Positions 1 to 12,606 of a stretch of 26,033 bases of DNA are shown here, one piece after another (position 1 is the stretch's first letter; each line of letters starts with the position of its first letter). The notes under the pieces were generated by a model. That model searched no databases. It was given only the letters and a program-made list of their open reading frames with translations, and was not told the origin of the DNA. Made by a program: the position numbers and the translations under genes. Location of the stretch: NCBI GenBank assembly GCA_009746045.1, contig RPFO01001911.1, positions 1 to 26,033 of the forward strand, given 5' to 3'. The stretch comes from Mesostigma viride (Eukaryota; Streptophyta; Mesostigmatophyceae; Mesostigmatales; Mesostigmataceae).

Positions 1-408
1 CGTGCACATTTTCATTACTAGATTGCTTAAATTTATTAAATTTATTAAAATTTATTAACATTTATTAAAATTTATTCAAGTCGGGGTAAAATTGGCTGTT
101 TTTGTCATAGTGTCATGCACTCGGAGGGTAAGCAAGTGAGACAAGTTGTAGATTATTTACAATTGCACAACCCTCTCCACGACCCCGCTAGTTCTATTTA
201 TAGAACGAATTATAATTATTGCCAAAATTGTGCACAAGCCTGTGCACAACCCAACCAGTAATTCCCACTTGAACTTTGAATATTCAAGTGAATGCTCTGG
301 AGACAGATGTACAGATCGATCTTTTACAAATGTACACGAGTTCAGATCAAGCTATCTAACTACCTACTAACAGGCGTTTCTTTACAGGTGCCCGTCCGCT
401 GGGCTTCT
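1..408. other. AT-rich non-coding flank with short ATTTATTAA repeats
   Basis: No convincing gene is seen here. Positions about 29-77 carry four or five imperfect copies of a 9-12 bp unit built on ATTTATTAA. The rest is AT-rich and lies downstream of the 3' end of the large minus-strand gene. It may hold that gene's 3' untranslated region, but no poly(A) signal could be assigned with confidence. ORFs that cross 292-1212 on the plus strand are shadows of the minus-strand exon. Confidence 0.5.
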
Positions 409-1174
409 TTACACCCCCTCCCGCACATCTGCGCCAGCCTTCCCTTGAGGTTTTCGTTTGCCCTGCCCTGCGGCTTGGTCTCCCCCCTTCTCTTGGAGTC
501 GTGGGGAAGATCTGGTCGCTGGGGAAGATCTGGTCGCCAGGTACCCCTTGTCCATCCACCACTCCAAATACGTTCCCTCAGGTGGCTTGAAACAGTTCCG
601 CATCTCGTCTTGTTGTACCTTGAAAATTATGTTGGGCATCGTCCCCTGCTCCCCATTAATCCAGATTCCCTTTTCGTCACACCCTTCTGCCCAAAATTTA
701 ACGTACCACACGCCCGTTTTATCCACCTTTCGAACGACTCCATGCACCAGGAACGTGTCGACGTGGAAATCAGGCATGTGTGCCAGCTTCATTGGGTCTG
801 CATTGAGTTTAGCCACCGAATCAGCAGCCCACGTGGGCTTCCACAACGTATCAAGGCGCTGGGATTGGTTCTTCCGATACTGGCAAAATTCACCGCCGTG
901 CTTGCACAATACCGAAACCGGACATCCAACAGGCGAGCGGGGCACGACCCGTTTCCCCCCCCCCCACCTTCCAGATTCTCCATCCACGGCTGCCAACTTG
1001 GTGGTGGCACTTTCTTGTCTAGTGGCTTGGGCTGGGTTGCGGTAACTGTGACACGTCTTTGTGGCGCTTCCTCCTCAGGTTCCGATTCTTCCGATTCTTC
1101 CGAATCTTCCTCAAACCCTTTGGGTGGGCCGCCATGCGCGTCATCCTTTGGCGGCTCCTCTTCAGACTCGTCAC
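409..1174 (-). CDS. Last exon of large multi-exon gene, function unknown
   Basis: This is the terminal coding exon of the minus-strand gene whose other exons lie at 1294-3704, 4596-5717, 9326-9624 and 10171-10269. It begins after a CACACAG acceptor (AG at 1176-1175) and opens in phase 1 as a strongly acidic stretch (DESEEEPPKDD, then EEDSEESEESEPEEE). It then meets an 11-base run of G (plus-strand C at 955-965), where the reading frame breaks. One extra G would join WQPWMENLEGG to the downstream frame KRVVPRSPVGC. That frame continues through a compact, probably folded C-terminal region (motifs VLCKHGGEFCQYRK, WYVKFWAEGCDEKGIW, TYLEWWMDKGY) and a basic tail to the TAA at 409-411. I recognise no family. 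The W/K/G-rich region could be a small beta-barrel, but that is a guess. Confidence 0.55.
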
Positions 1175-1293
1175 CTGTGTGTGGGACAAGCAATGACGAG
1201 CGGCGCAATTAGTTATCATTACAATCGCAAATCAAACTTGGGAATATGCAAACATCATAATTTAACCGACCATATTCACTCAGATTAACTTAC
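1175..1293 (-). other. Predicted 119-nt spliceosomal intron
   Basis: The donor GTAAGT starts at 1293 and the acceptor CACACAG ends at 1175. The sequence is AT-richer than the flanking exons and has a branch-like AACTAAT about 40 bases before the acceptor. Splicing joins TCA AAG G to GT GAC GAG, which is phase 1 on both sides and reads S-K-G-D-E-S. This is the smallest and cleanest intron of the gene and carries no palindrome or satellite. Confidence 0.6.
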
Positions 1294-3704
1294 CCTTTGA
1301 CAGATGACTAGCCGTTGCTCTTGATCGAACGTGCCCGCCAGGCGAAAGGAGCTTTTTGCAGTAGTCGACGGCACGCCCCAACATCCCCCCCCCGACGCCC
1401 CCGAATTCCCCTTCGAGCCTCCCTCCCCTCCCCCCCCTCCTTCCCCCCTTCCCCCGATGCGCCGGTCGACCCGCCCCCCTCTCCGCCCTTCCCCCTTCCC
1501 CCGATGCGCCGGTTGACCCGCCCCCCTCTCCACCCTTCTCTCCCCCCCCTCTCCGCCCTTGGACCCGCCCCCCTCTCCGCCCTTTGACCCGCCCCCCTCT
1601 CCACCCTTTGACCCGCCCCCCTCTCCGCCCTTCGACCCGCCCCCCTCTCCGCCCTTCGACCCCCTCCCCTCTCCGCCCTTCTCTCCGCCCCCCTCTCCGT
1701 CCTTCGACCCCCTCCCCTCTCCGCCCTTCGACCCGCCCCCCTCTCCGTCCTTCGACCCCCCCCCTCTCCGCCCTTCGACCCCCCCCCTCTCCGCCCTTCG
1801 ACCCGCCCCCCTCTCCGTCCTTCGACCCCCCCCTCTCCGCCCTTCGACCCGCCCCCCTCTCCGCCCTTCGAACCCCCCCCTCTCCGTCCTTCGACCCGCC
1901 CCCCTTATCACCACCCTCATTCCCGCCCCCTCATCATCGCCGGCACCATCATCACCAACCTCCTCCCCATCATCACCCCCATGTGACCCGACATCCTCAT
2001 CATCCCCCATTGAGACGTCTTCGGCCGCGGGGGTCTCCGAGGCGGCGCGCTTCCGGCGTTTCTTTTTGGTGCCAGCGCCTGCCGTCTCCAGCGGACGCTT
2101 CTGGGCTGCACCCGCAATTTCCTTGCCCGAACGGCCGTTGGGATTGGAAATATCCTCCCCCTCAGGCCGCTTCCCAAGTACCTTCAGAAGGACCTTAAAC
2201 CCATCCACCTGCTCCTTTGACCCAATGAAGATCACGGGTGGGTTGAAGAATCCCGTAAAATCGCCTAGGTACGACGACCAGTCGTCCTTCACACCATTGA
2301 AATCTCCACAATCCTTCGCCGCCTTCCAGTCCCTTTTCTCCACCCACGCACCCGTTCGACCCTTCAACAATTCCTCATCATTCCACAGCTTCGCGTGGTG
2401 TTCCAAATTCAGCAGCAATATCCCATTCTTGATATCCGGCTGGTTCACCCCCCCTTCCTCTTCACAACAAATTCGAACCCCTCCATTGCATTAAGTACCA
2501 CTTGAGCCAACCGTGTCGGCCCATCGCTTTTCTCCCACGCGAAAGTCTTCATCATGAACTCACAGGTCGTTTCCCCGTCAGACCCGTAAACTTTCTTAGA
2601 AATCCACGGGCCCTGCTGCTCGATTTCGGATGCCAGCTCCTCCGACCCAAACTTCCGCGGGGGTTCCCGCTTCTCCCCCACCTTTTTTTGGCGACCCGAC
2701 TGGACGTCCTCTGCCTCCGCATGTTCGGCTTGGCCTTCCTCCGGCACAGCCCCCGTCACCGCCACATCCCCCGCCACAGGCTGTACGGGTTGGGGCACCA
2801 CAGCCTGTTCGGTTGGGGGTTCGGGCGCAATCAGGACCCACCATTTCGTTTCCTCCTTGTGGGTCGTCCAAAAATCCGTCCTCTCCAGCAGTGCAAGTGG
2901 GAAGGTGGAATCGTCCCTCCCCGTTGGCCTGATAACCGCCCTTAGTCTCTTGGCAGCTACAGCGACCGTATCGGCCACCCTCTGAACGGCGCTGTCGGCT
3001 TCCGAAGGCTGCATCGGCAACCAGCCGAGGTCGCGTGGTTCGGGGTATTTCCTAAAATCGCGGTTGTAGATCATGAAAAGCTGGACAATCACCTCGCAGA
3101 AGATCTTGGCCATGTATGTCAGGTCATACAAGCACTGAGGAGGAACGTGTTTGGCCTTCACGGTTGCCATGATAGACGGCCAGAATCGAAAGCGGGCTAG
3201 ACTCCTCCACCCTTCCTGTTTGATCCCCCCCCCCTTCCTCATCACCCTTCCCTCCCCGTCCAGCTTGTCCGCTGCCACGATGTCCAGAAACTCTGCAAGC
3301 TCCTTGGCCACCTTGTCCTCAATCGGCATTCCACATCTACTGTCGTCGTTCGGAGCGACCGTTTCATCCTTCACAGCCGAGATGAAGTCGTAGACTTGGG
3401 TTTTCTCCGATTCGGACAAACCACCCTCGTTCAATCGCCCTCCAACCCCCTCCTCACCACCCTCCTCCCCCTCCCCGTCCTTCCTTCCCTTCTCAGTGCT
3501 GCTTGAAACCCCGTGAATCAAATTCCATATTTCTTTCTGGTCCTGAAGGGGCACCTCCGGCTTATCCCAGGATTCCTCCATGTGCGTCTTGAAATAGTTG
3601 TGCACTTCCAGCAGCGCCGTCCCCCTCGACTTTTTGGAAACGGCCTCGTCTTCTGCATTCAGCCCCCCTCCGATCAGGGCAACCCTCCGATGCGCCTCTC
3701 TCCC
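1294..3704 (-). CDS. Long internal exon with 8-residue Gly/Ser/Lys/Glu repeats, function unknown
   Basis: The exon starts after the acceptor TGCATGCAG (AG at 3706-3705) and reads GREAHRRVALIGGG in phase 0. It ends at the GTAAGT donor at 1293. The first part (3704-2455) contains an acidic E/G linker and an apparently globular region with FRFWPSIMATVKAKHVPP and DLTYMAKIFCEVIVQLF. The frame breaks at seven G (plus-strand C 2448-2454), and one added G joins VVKRKGG to VNQPDIKNGIL. The following region (motifs DWSSYLGDFTGFFNPP, VIFIGSKEQVDGF) leads to a basic KKKRRKR segment, which may be a nuclear localisation signal, then an acidic D/G/E stretch and the low-complexity repeat. Near the 3' end the frame matching the donor phase reads AVDYCKKLLSPGGH, so another one-base shift inside the G-rich repeat is needed. 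No family is recognised. Confidence 0.55.
1430..1905 (-). repeat. 24-bp coding minisatellite
   Basis: Imperfect 24-bp units (plus strand, C-rich, core CCCCCCTCTCCGCCCTTTGA) lie within the long exon. On the minus strand they encode an eight-residue unit of the GSKGGEGG type. A period that is a multiple of three keeps the coding frame, which suits a translated repeat. Long C runs make this stretch a likely site for length errors. The adjacent segment 1375-1430 is similarly C-rich but less regular. Confidence 0.75.
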
Positions 3705-4595
3705 CTGCATGCATGAAATGTGAATCAGTGTTTTGAGACAAAAAACGGTCATACAACACACGACCTGACATTTTGTCCTTACACTTTGGAAGATCGGCCG
3801 TTCCCGAACAAAAATCACACCCTAATTTCCAGGTTCCAACGGCCGTTGGCGCAAGAAAAATCACACCCTAATTTCCAGGTTCCAACGGCCGTTGGCGCAA
3901 GAAAAATCACACCCTAATTTCCAGGTTCCAACGGCCGTTGGCGCGAGAAAAATCACACCCTAATTTCCAGGTTCCAACGGCCGTTGGCGCAAGAAAAATG
4001 ACACCCTAATTTCCAGGTTCCAATGGCCGTTGGCGCAAGAAAAATCACACCCTAATTTCCAGGTTCCAACGGCCGTTGGCGCGAGAAAAATCACACCTAT
4101 TTCCAGGTTCCAACGGCCGTTGGCGCAAGAAAAATGACACCCTAATTTCCAGGTTCCAACGGCCGTTGGCGCAAGAAAAATCACACACTAATTTCCAGGT
4201 TCCAACGGCCGTTGGCGAAAGAAAAATCACACCCTAATTTCCAGGTTCCAACGGCCGTTGGCGCAAGAAAAATATCAACCAAATTTCCAGGTTCCAACGG
4301 CCGTTGGCGAAAGAAAAATATCAACCAAATTTCCAGGTTCCAACGGCCGTTGGCGAAAGAAAAATCACACCCTAATTTCCAGGTTCCAACGGCCGTTGGC
4401 GCAAGAAAAATATCAACCAAATTTCCAGGTTCCAACGGCCGTTGGCGAAAGAAAAATATCAACCAAATTTCCAGGTTCCAACGGCCGTTGGCGAAAGAAA
4501 AATCACACACTAATTTCCAGGTTCCAACGGCCGTTGGCGAACAAAAATCACATCTAGTGCCTTCAACGTTCCCACACCCGATCCGTTATATTTAC
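3705..4595 (-). other. Predicted 891-nt intron composed mostly of a palindrome array
   Basis: The donor is AAAAG|GTAAAT (GT at 4595-4594) and the acceptor is CATGCAG (AG at 3706-3705). Both flanking exons are phase 0, so splicing gives RTQK followed by GREAH. Between the sites, about 750 of 891 bases are the 46-bp palindrome array described separately. Only about 50 bases at the donor side and about 85 at the acceptor side are unique. Confidence 0.6.
3790..4546. repeat. 46-bp tandem array 1, each unit with the 14-bp palindrome
   Basis: Sixteen copies of CCAACGGCCGTTGG start at 3836, 3882, 3928, 3974, 4020, 4066, 4110, 4156, 4202, 4248, 4294, 4340, 4386, 4432, 4478 and 4524. The spacing is exactly 46 bp except for one 44-bp step. 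A degenerate seventeenth copy (CGGCCGTTCCCG) lies at about 3794. The rest of the unit is CGCAAGAAAAATCACACCC then TAATTTCCAGGTT. A variant replaces the ATCACACCCTAA part with ATATCAACCAAA. One copy (4020) has CCAATGG. The palindrome makes all three frames on both strands read PTAVG, NGRW or QRPLA, giving spurious ORFs. Confidence 0.97.
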
Positions 4596-5717
4596 CTTTT
4601 GCGTCCGCATGTCCTTCATGGGCGGGATCAGTGCTTCCCCCTCCACCTCCCAGCCCTTGAGCACGTCCAGATTGGTGTACATGAACTTGTCCGCGTCCCT
4701 CACCAACCCCCTCCACAAATCAAACGCCTCCTCGGTTGTCTCCACGTACTTGCCCTTTTGTTTACCCGCAATCTCCCCAGCTATCGCAGTCCTCACTTGC
4801 TCGTCTGAGCCCTCAAAAATCACGGACTTCAACATCTGCGTGTAGTGGTTGCCGTCCAGCACGGCAAACTGCGCAAACACGAAAGGCTTGTCGTGCGTGA
4901 GCATGTAGCCCAACGCGGTGTTCGTGAGCTCAAGTACTGCCTCACGGTCAGATGCATCTGACCACTCGGACGGATTCAAGTCCATGGTGATCAAATCCTG
5001 CGAGCACGCAGCCGCCATATCCTTCTTGGAGTGCGTCCGGAGAATGGCCCTCCCTTCCTCGGCCGTTGGCGAACGAAAGTATCCGAACCTCTGCACGGCA
5101 CGGTCACTGTCCTCCCCCGTCAGTTTTTTAATTTTGTCAGAAAACCCTGGATTCTCTTCCAGCCAGGCATTGTAAGAATCGGGCTCCTGGTCTGCCAGCA
5201 CCTGCCACGCAAACCGGAAGATCAGCACGGCACATTTTGCCTTCGTCAGACTTGTGCCGGCCCCCACGAACCACGGCGCGAGCCCCTTACAATTCCGCAC
5301 CGTCACCGTCCGATGCCTCATTAGTTCCGGGAGTTGGCACAAGTTGTTCGTCAAGACCCGTACTTGAGTCGCAATCGCGGACCCCCCCACGAGGTCGACA
5401 TCGTCTGGCACTAGACGAATCTTCTGCCGCAGATGAAACGCCGCCTGTATGGTGTCAGTTAGATTCTTGTCGTGCACATGAGAGGACGGCGCTGGCTCCC
5501 AGGAGTCCAAAATGCTGGGCTTCGCATTTCCAGCACGTGTCGTCAGCAGCCCCTTCCTCTCAAAGCTCCTCACAATAACCGACCATAAGTCGGTGCCCGG
5601 TGCTCGTTGGCGCCAGTCCTCAAAAAATTGAGTGAGATGCCTTTCCGCACACCCATGTTCAACCTTGTAAGCCCACTTCCTCGTCTCTTCCTCCGTTCTC
5701 TGCCTTGACGGACGCCC
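4596..5717 (-). CDS. Internal 374-codon exon, function unknown
   Basis: The exon runs from the acceptor ATGTGATCAG (AG at 5719-5718) to the donor GTAAAT at 4595, phase 0 at both ends, 1122 nt without a break. It is the only large exon free of frameshifts. The protein begins GRPSRQRTEEETRKWAYKVE and looks like an ordinary globular sequence with mixed helices (for example RLVPDDVDLVGGSAIATQVR, APWFVGAGTSLTKAKCAVLI and ALGYMLTHDKPFVFAQFAVL). I recognise no domain. A partial palindrome with its repeat flank, CGGCCGTTGGCGAACGAAA, is embedded at about 5060-5078 and encodes FRSPTAEE, so a piece of the repeat has become coding or the reverse. Upstream reading continues in frame to 5795 but enters palindrome sequence, which supports the acceptor choice. 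Confidence 0.65.
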
Positions 5718-5767
5718 CTGATCACATGCAAAAAACATACAGATAGCCGGAAGGTCAGTACTATGTT

Positions 5768-6435
5768 CCAACGGCCGTCGCCGGAAAAATAACACCCTAA
5801 TTTCCAGGTTTCAACGGCCGTTGGCGCAAGAAAAATCACACCCTAATTTACAGGTTCCAACGGCCGTTGGCGCATGAAAATCACACCCTAATTTCCAGGT
5901 TCCAACGGCCGTTGGCGCAAGAAAAATGACACCCTAATTTCCAGGTTCCAACGGCCGTTGGCGCGAGAAAAATGAAACCCTAATTTCCAGGTTCCAACGG
6001 CCGTTGGCGCGAGAAAAATCACACCCTATTTTCCAGGTTCCAACGGCCGTTGGCGCAAGAAAAATGACACCCTAATTTCCAGGTTCCAACGGCCGTTGGC
6101 GCGAGAAAAATGACACCTTCATTTCCAGGTTCCAACGGCCGTTGGCGACAGAAAAATAACACCCTAATTTACAGGTTCCAACGGCCGTTGGCGCATGAAA
6201 ATCACACCCTAATTTACAGGTTCCAACGGCCGTTGGCGCATGAAAATCACACCCTAATTTCCAGGTTCCAACGGCCGTTGGCGCATGAAAATCACACCCT
6301 AATTTCCAGGTTCCAACGGCCGTTGGCGCATGAAAATCACACCCTAATTTCAAGGTTCCGACGGCCGTTGGGCAAAAAAAAAATAACACCCTAATTTCCA
6401 AATTGCAACGGCCGTTGGCGCAAGAAAATCAAGCA
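5768..6435. repeat. 46-bp tandem array 2, each unit with the 14-bp palindrome
   Basis: Fifteen units have palindromes starting near 5768 (degenerate), 5811, 5857, 5902, 5948, 5994, 6040, 6086, 6132, 6178, 6223, 6268, 6313, 6358 and 6405. The period is 45-46 bp. The units are the same family as the 3790-4546 array, with subtypes GCGCAAGAAAAAT, GCGCGAGAAAAAT and the one-base-shorter GCGCATGAAAAT, the last grouped at 6178-6358. Grouping of subtypes indicates local unit duplication. Confidence 0.96.
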
Positions 6436-6441
6436 AGAAAA

Positions 6442-9286
<2,845 letters not shown>

Positions 9287-9325
9287 ATGGCGCAAGAAAA
9301 TCACATCTTTGTGCGTAACACCTAC

Positions 9326-9624
9326 CCGGGCAGCTGGCAGTGTCTGGTGGGTTGCTTTTCCAGTTGCTGCCGTCGCGGCATCGGAACCCGATGACCCAGA
9401 AGCCGCCGATTTCCTCCGCTCCTTCGCCGCCTTTGCTGCATGAGCGCCGCGCGCCTCTTGCCCCGACGATGGTGCGGGGGAGGGGGCATTTTCTGTGCTG
9501 CCGCTGCAGCTTCCGACGGCGCGGAAGGGCCGGCGGCGGGAGGGGGCAACACCGGTGGCGGCGGAGAGCCCGGCGGCGGGGGCGCCGGCGGAGGGGAACG
9601 CGGGTGGTTGTGCGTACAAGCACG
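9326..9624 (-). CDS. Internal exon, Ala/Pro/Ser-rich, function unknown
   Basis: The exon starts after a strong acceptor (pyrimidine-rich TTTCTTCTTTGTCGTCTG then TCACAG, AG at 9626-9625). It ends at GTAGGT, with GT at 9325-9324. It is 299 nt and enters in phase 1. The frame compatible with both neighbours reads CLYAQPPAFPSAGAPAAG and ends KATHQTLPAAR. It is low-complexity and rich in Ala, Pro, Ser and Arg, with AAKAAKERRKSAASG in the middle, so it is probably disordered. Phase matching with the 99-nt exon upstream and the 1122-nt exon downstream is the main support. An alternative phase-0 reading ends in a stop and does not continue into the next exon. Confidence 0.5.
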
Positions 9625-9716
9625 CTGTGACACGCAGACGACAAAGAAGAAATCCGCCGAATATGTTAGCAAGCGGTGCGGTGCAGCACACACACCTGAC
9701 AAAGCTAATAGGTCAA

Positions 9717-10120
9717 CCCTTAAAACCGTGTCCAACTGCCCGCTATAAAAACCGGGCAATGGTCACTTTCCATGATAATGTCCACAAACCAACCTAATAG
9801 TTAGTTATGGTCCATTATAGGACACAAGCACACACATATATTCACCACCTTGGGGGTCATGTCATTGGTCATATTGCAATGTCCTATGGGTGCCAAATAT
9901 AGCACCCCCTGACAGAAAGGAAGCTAGTAAAGGGCTCATGAACACCAAGGTTGCATGTGGAGGAGCAGGGACCCAGCTGCAAGCTCTAACAATAAATGCC
10001 CACTACAAATAGCGGACAGTTTGCTTTGTGACACCTGCTAGCATTACAAAGCTCAATTCTCATCCCGTAGCAACAAAAATGTAATGTCCGCTGTAAATAT
10101 CACTCAAAACGGCTAAAGGG
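9717..10120. mobile_element. Likely piggyBac-type MITE, 404 bp
   Basis: The right end is CGGCTAAAGGG followed by TTAA (10121-10124). The left end is CCCTTAAAACCGTG preceded by TCAA (9713-9716), a one-base variant of TTAA. The ends form imperfect inverted repeats (CCCTTAAAACCG against CCCTTTAGCCG). Inside lie related subterminal motifs: TGCCCGCTATAAAAACCGGG at 9737 (with a TGCCCG/CGGGCA hairpin), TGCCCACTACAAATAGCGG near 9999 and TGTCCGCTGTAAATATC near 10085. There is no coding capacity. TTAA target duplication and ends starting CCC are known for piggyBac elements; the assignment here is inference. The element sits inside the predicted intron 9625-10170. Confidence 0.5.
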
Positions 10121-10170
10121 TTAAAACGAAGTTGTAGTTGTTTTGCGGCATCAAGTTTCAAAGTACGTAC

Positions 10171-10269
10171 TGGGATACCCTTCGCCAGCCTGCTTGGCAT
10201 CCAGGATAAGATCTTGGAACCAGTAAGGGGGCTTCGCTTGCTGCGGCAGATGGTGCAATCCATTGTGAT
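10171..10269 (-). CDS. 99-nt internal exon, most upstream one found
   Basis: The acceptor GCGCGCAG ends at 10270 and the donor GTACGT starts at 10170. The exon is 99 nt and phase 1 on both sides. In that frame it reads HNGLHHLPQQAKPPYWFQDL and continues ILDAKQAGEGYP. Joining to 9624 gives an intact codon (A + CG) and an open frame. A second frame is also open here, so the reading is provisional. Upstream of it are the 79-bp repeats, and no start exon could be found, so the gene's 5' end is unknown. Confidence 0.4.
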
Positions 10270-10946
10270 CTGCGCGCAAAACATACACAAACAACCAAAC
10301 CCTCATAGGTTGAGCAATCCACAAAATCATGCCATTACTGTAACAACATGGGCAAAGCATACACAAACGAACAACCATCATAGATTGAGCTAACAATCCA
10401 GAAAATCATGCCATTACTGTAACAACATGGGCAAAGCATACACAAACGAACAACCATCATAGATTGAGCTAGCAATCCACAACATGATGCCATTACTGTA
10501 ACAACATGGGCAAAGCATACACAAACGAACAACCATCATAGATTGAGCTAGCAATCCACAACATCATGCCATTACTGTAACAACATGGGCAAAGCATACA
10601 CAAACGAACAACCATCATAGATTGAGCTAGCAATCCACAACATCATGCCATTACTGTAACAACATGGGCAAAGCATACACAAACGAACAACCATCATAGA
10701 TAGAGCAATCCACAACATCATGCCATTAATGTAATAACATGGGCAAAACATACACAAACAAATAGCCATGATAGGGCATTAAGAGAATAGCCATGATTGG
10801 GGCAATAAGAGAATTTTTTTGTTCAATTCAATGATCACAATTTATGCACACAGTCGATGCATTCATAAATGAGGCAGGTTCTTCCGAAAATTGGCTCCGT
10901 CGTAGAGTGTCAACGGCCAACTTGCAAACACGCACGTTACATGATA
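10270..10946. repeat. 79-bp tandem repeat (about 10316-10790) in non-coding DNA
   Basis: Six units are marked by GCCATTACTG at 10331, 10410, 10489, 10568, 10647 and 10722 (last one GCCATTAATG). The period is 79 bp except for a final 75-bp step. The unit contains CAACATGGGCAAAGCATAC and ACGAACAACCATCATAGAT. The last unit is truncated and degraded, and the first has an altered left part. It carries no palindrome of the CCAACGGCCGTTGG type, unlike the other arrays. From 10791 to 10946 I see only AT-rich non-coding sequence. Confidence 0.9.
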
Positions 10947-11361
10947 TACATACCTAGTCATTATGGTCCTATACAAACGCCAGAAGGGCCTAATACCGGT
11001 TTAATTGGATCTTTAGCTACGCATAGTAAAGTAAATGAATATGTTTTCCTGTCCTTTTTATACATTACAAAAAAATCAAGTAATTAAAAGTGAAATACCT
11101 ATTCTTATACCTCCAGATCAACAAGATCAATTTAAATTCGCCCCAGAATATTTATTACTTTCTTGTTACTCTAGTGTTGAAAATAATTATGTTCCTGTGC
11201 GATATAAACCAGAATTTAGTAGTAAAGCAGAAGAAGTCGATTATTTGGGGATTTCTCTAACGCAAGCTTCAATAGCTACTTCATTTATTCCCTTGGTGGA
11301 ACATGATGATGCAAACCGAGCATTAATGGGTTGTAATATGCAAAGACAAGCAGTTCCATGA
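10947..11361 (+). pseudogene. rpoB: Decayed fragment of plastid RNA polymerase beta subunit (nuclear plastid-DNA insertion)
   Basis: The translation contains hallmark rpoB segments: [20 protein letters not shown], then in the next frame [20 protein letters not shown], and finally [20 protein letters not shown]. In the family, SHYG is followed by RIC before PI.TPEGPN. Here those three residues are missing, consistent with a 9-bp deletion. A frameshift lies at about 11035-11065 between NEY and LQKNQV, other residues are lost (SLTQASIA), and homology stops abruptly at QAVP followed by TGA. Only roughly 140 of about 1100 residues remain. The fragment is AT-rich, unlike its GC-rich neighbours, as expected of plastid DNA inserted in the nucleus. 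It is on the opposite strand to all surrounding genes. Confidence 0.88.
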
Positions 11362-11597
11362 CACCAAGGTTGAGACTTACATGCATGGGACAAGAAAAAC
11401 CTTGTTGCAAGGGTTGAAACAATAACGGAATTGTATGACCACAGACACATAAAATGGAAGGCTTGCTCAGTATTATTATTTACCCATCAATCAATTTTAA
11501 AGGCAAGGAAATGTTGAAATACGGACGACCGTCCCAAGTTCGCCAGCATTAACAAAAGCATTTCTGTGACAAGAACAGTGGGCGACCATTCCCATTA

Positions 11598-12380
11598 TTA
11601 TCTTTTCCTCGTTTGTTTCTTCCCCTTCCCGGACTCGTATTCATAAGCGACGTCCGCCATCCCCAAACGATGCAAAATTTTGTTGGAGCTCTGCATCTTC
11701 TCCAACAGTTCTTGATCCGATTCCTCCTTTGCACGACGCGCTTCCTCTGCCTTCGCCTTTGCGGCCTCCACATCTGCATCTATATCCGCCTTCACCACCA
11801 TCCTGATCAAACGGTCCCGCTCCTCAGGCCTCTTCGGCAGTCCCACCGGCTCTGCGGCAAGAAGAAGCTCCAAAATATCCTTGTGCAGTCTTTGTGCTTC
11901 CACAAATCCTAGCTGCGTCATCAAGGTGTACGCGCATTCCCGCGCCACACCCTGCAAGGAATCCCCCATGGTAACGTTATGCCCATGAGCAAACCCGTAC
12001 GCGCTGTCCCCCTCTTCCAAAATCTCGAGTCCCTGCCTGTCGAGGCGCACCAGCTCAACTTTCCGTTCCCCAGTGTGCGTTGCCGTGAAGTGGAGGACCG
12101 AGCGTGTCATTCCGGTCTTCCCCATCAACATCTGCAAACTTGCTACGTATGCGATCCCACGAGCGCACACGTCCTCCAACTTCTCGGCAAAAGGTAGATG
12201 TGTCTTGCAATACACATCCAATCCCTCCAGTGGTCTATCACATCTAAGAAATCCACACCCCCCGTATGGATCCTTGGCATGTTGGTACTCGAGGTCGTGC
12301 TCTTGTAGGAACTTATAATGTTCCGCGCACAGTCCCTCGACCCTTACGGGCTCCGTACAGATTTTGCATTTCGTTGCCAT
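11598..12380 (-). CDS. Small protein with paired C..C..C-x2-H motifs and a coiled-coil C-terminus
   Basis: About 260 residues from the ATG at 12380 (MATKCKICTEPV) to the stop at 11598. This start is chosen because the Cys motif follows at once and CAG directly precedes the ATG; in-frame ATGs lie upstream at 12395 and 12431. N-terminal motif 1 is C-x2-C-x9-C-x2-H (CKICTEPVRVEGLCAEH). Motif 2 is C-x4-C-x10-C-x2-H (CGFLRCDRPLEGLDVYCKTH). Both probably bind zinc. The middle is unrecognised. The last 70 residues are charged and helical (AAKAKAEEARRAKEESDQEL), likely a coiled coil, ending in a basic KGKKQTRKR tail. The arrangement resembles short repeated CxxxxC...CxxH motifs known in algae and oomycetes, but the spacing does not let me name a family. 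This gene has no frame break. Confidence 0.8.
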   Translation of the reverse strand: MATKCKICTEPVRVEGLCAEHYKFLQEHDLEYQHAKDPYGGCGFLRCDRPLEGLDVYCKTHLPFAEKLEDVCARGIAYVASLQMLMGKTGMTRSVLHFTATHTGERKVELVRLDRQGLEILEEGDSAYGFAHGHNVTMGDSLQGVARECAYTLMTQLGFVEAQRLHKDILELLLAAEPVGLPKRPEERDRLIRMVVKADIDADVEAAKAKAEEARRAKEESDQELLEKMQSSNKILHRLGMADVAYEYESGKGKKQTRKR

Positions 12381-12606
12381 CTGCGCAATTGCCATGAGTC
12401 CCATACAGCAGCCATTGTATAACAGGGGCAATGAGCACCGTCAGAACCCCCTCTGGCGTCTTTCTCACACAATTCTCAATCTAGTCTTTTTGTGCAATAA
12501 TTGTTGGTTCAAAGAAGGTCCGTTCAAAGAAGTTTTATGAGACAAAATAAATTAGTTTCAATTACACGGATCAGATTAATCAAATCATATTTTCTCCGTC
12601 TCTTTC

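Noticed and set aside
29-77. AT-rich repeats at the left end as a telomere or origin
   Set aside because: Units are irregular and not telomere-like; no further origin features.
1559-2494. Plus-strand Pro-rich ORF across the C-rich repeat
   Set aside because: Antisense of the minus-strand exon; open because the C-rich repeat has no stops on either strand.
3790-6435. 46-bp regular repeats resembling a CRISPR array
   Set aside because: The sequence between palindromes is as conserved as the palindrome, so no variable spacers exist; there are no cas genes and the context is eukaryotic.
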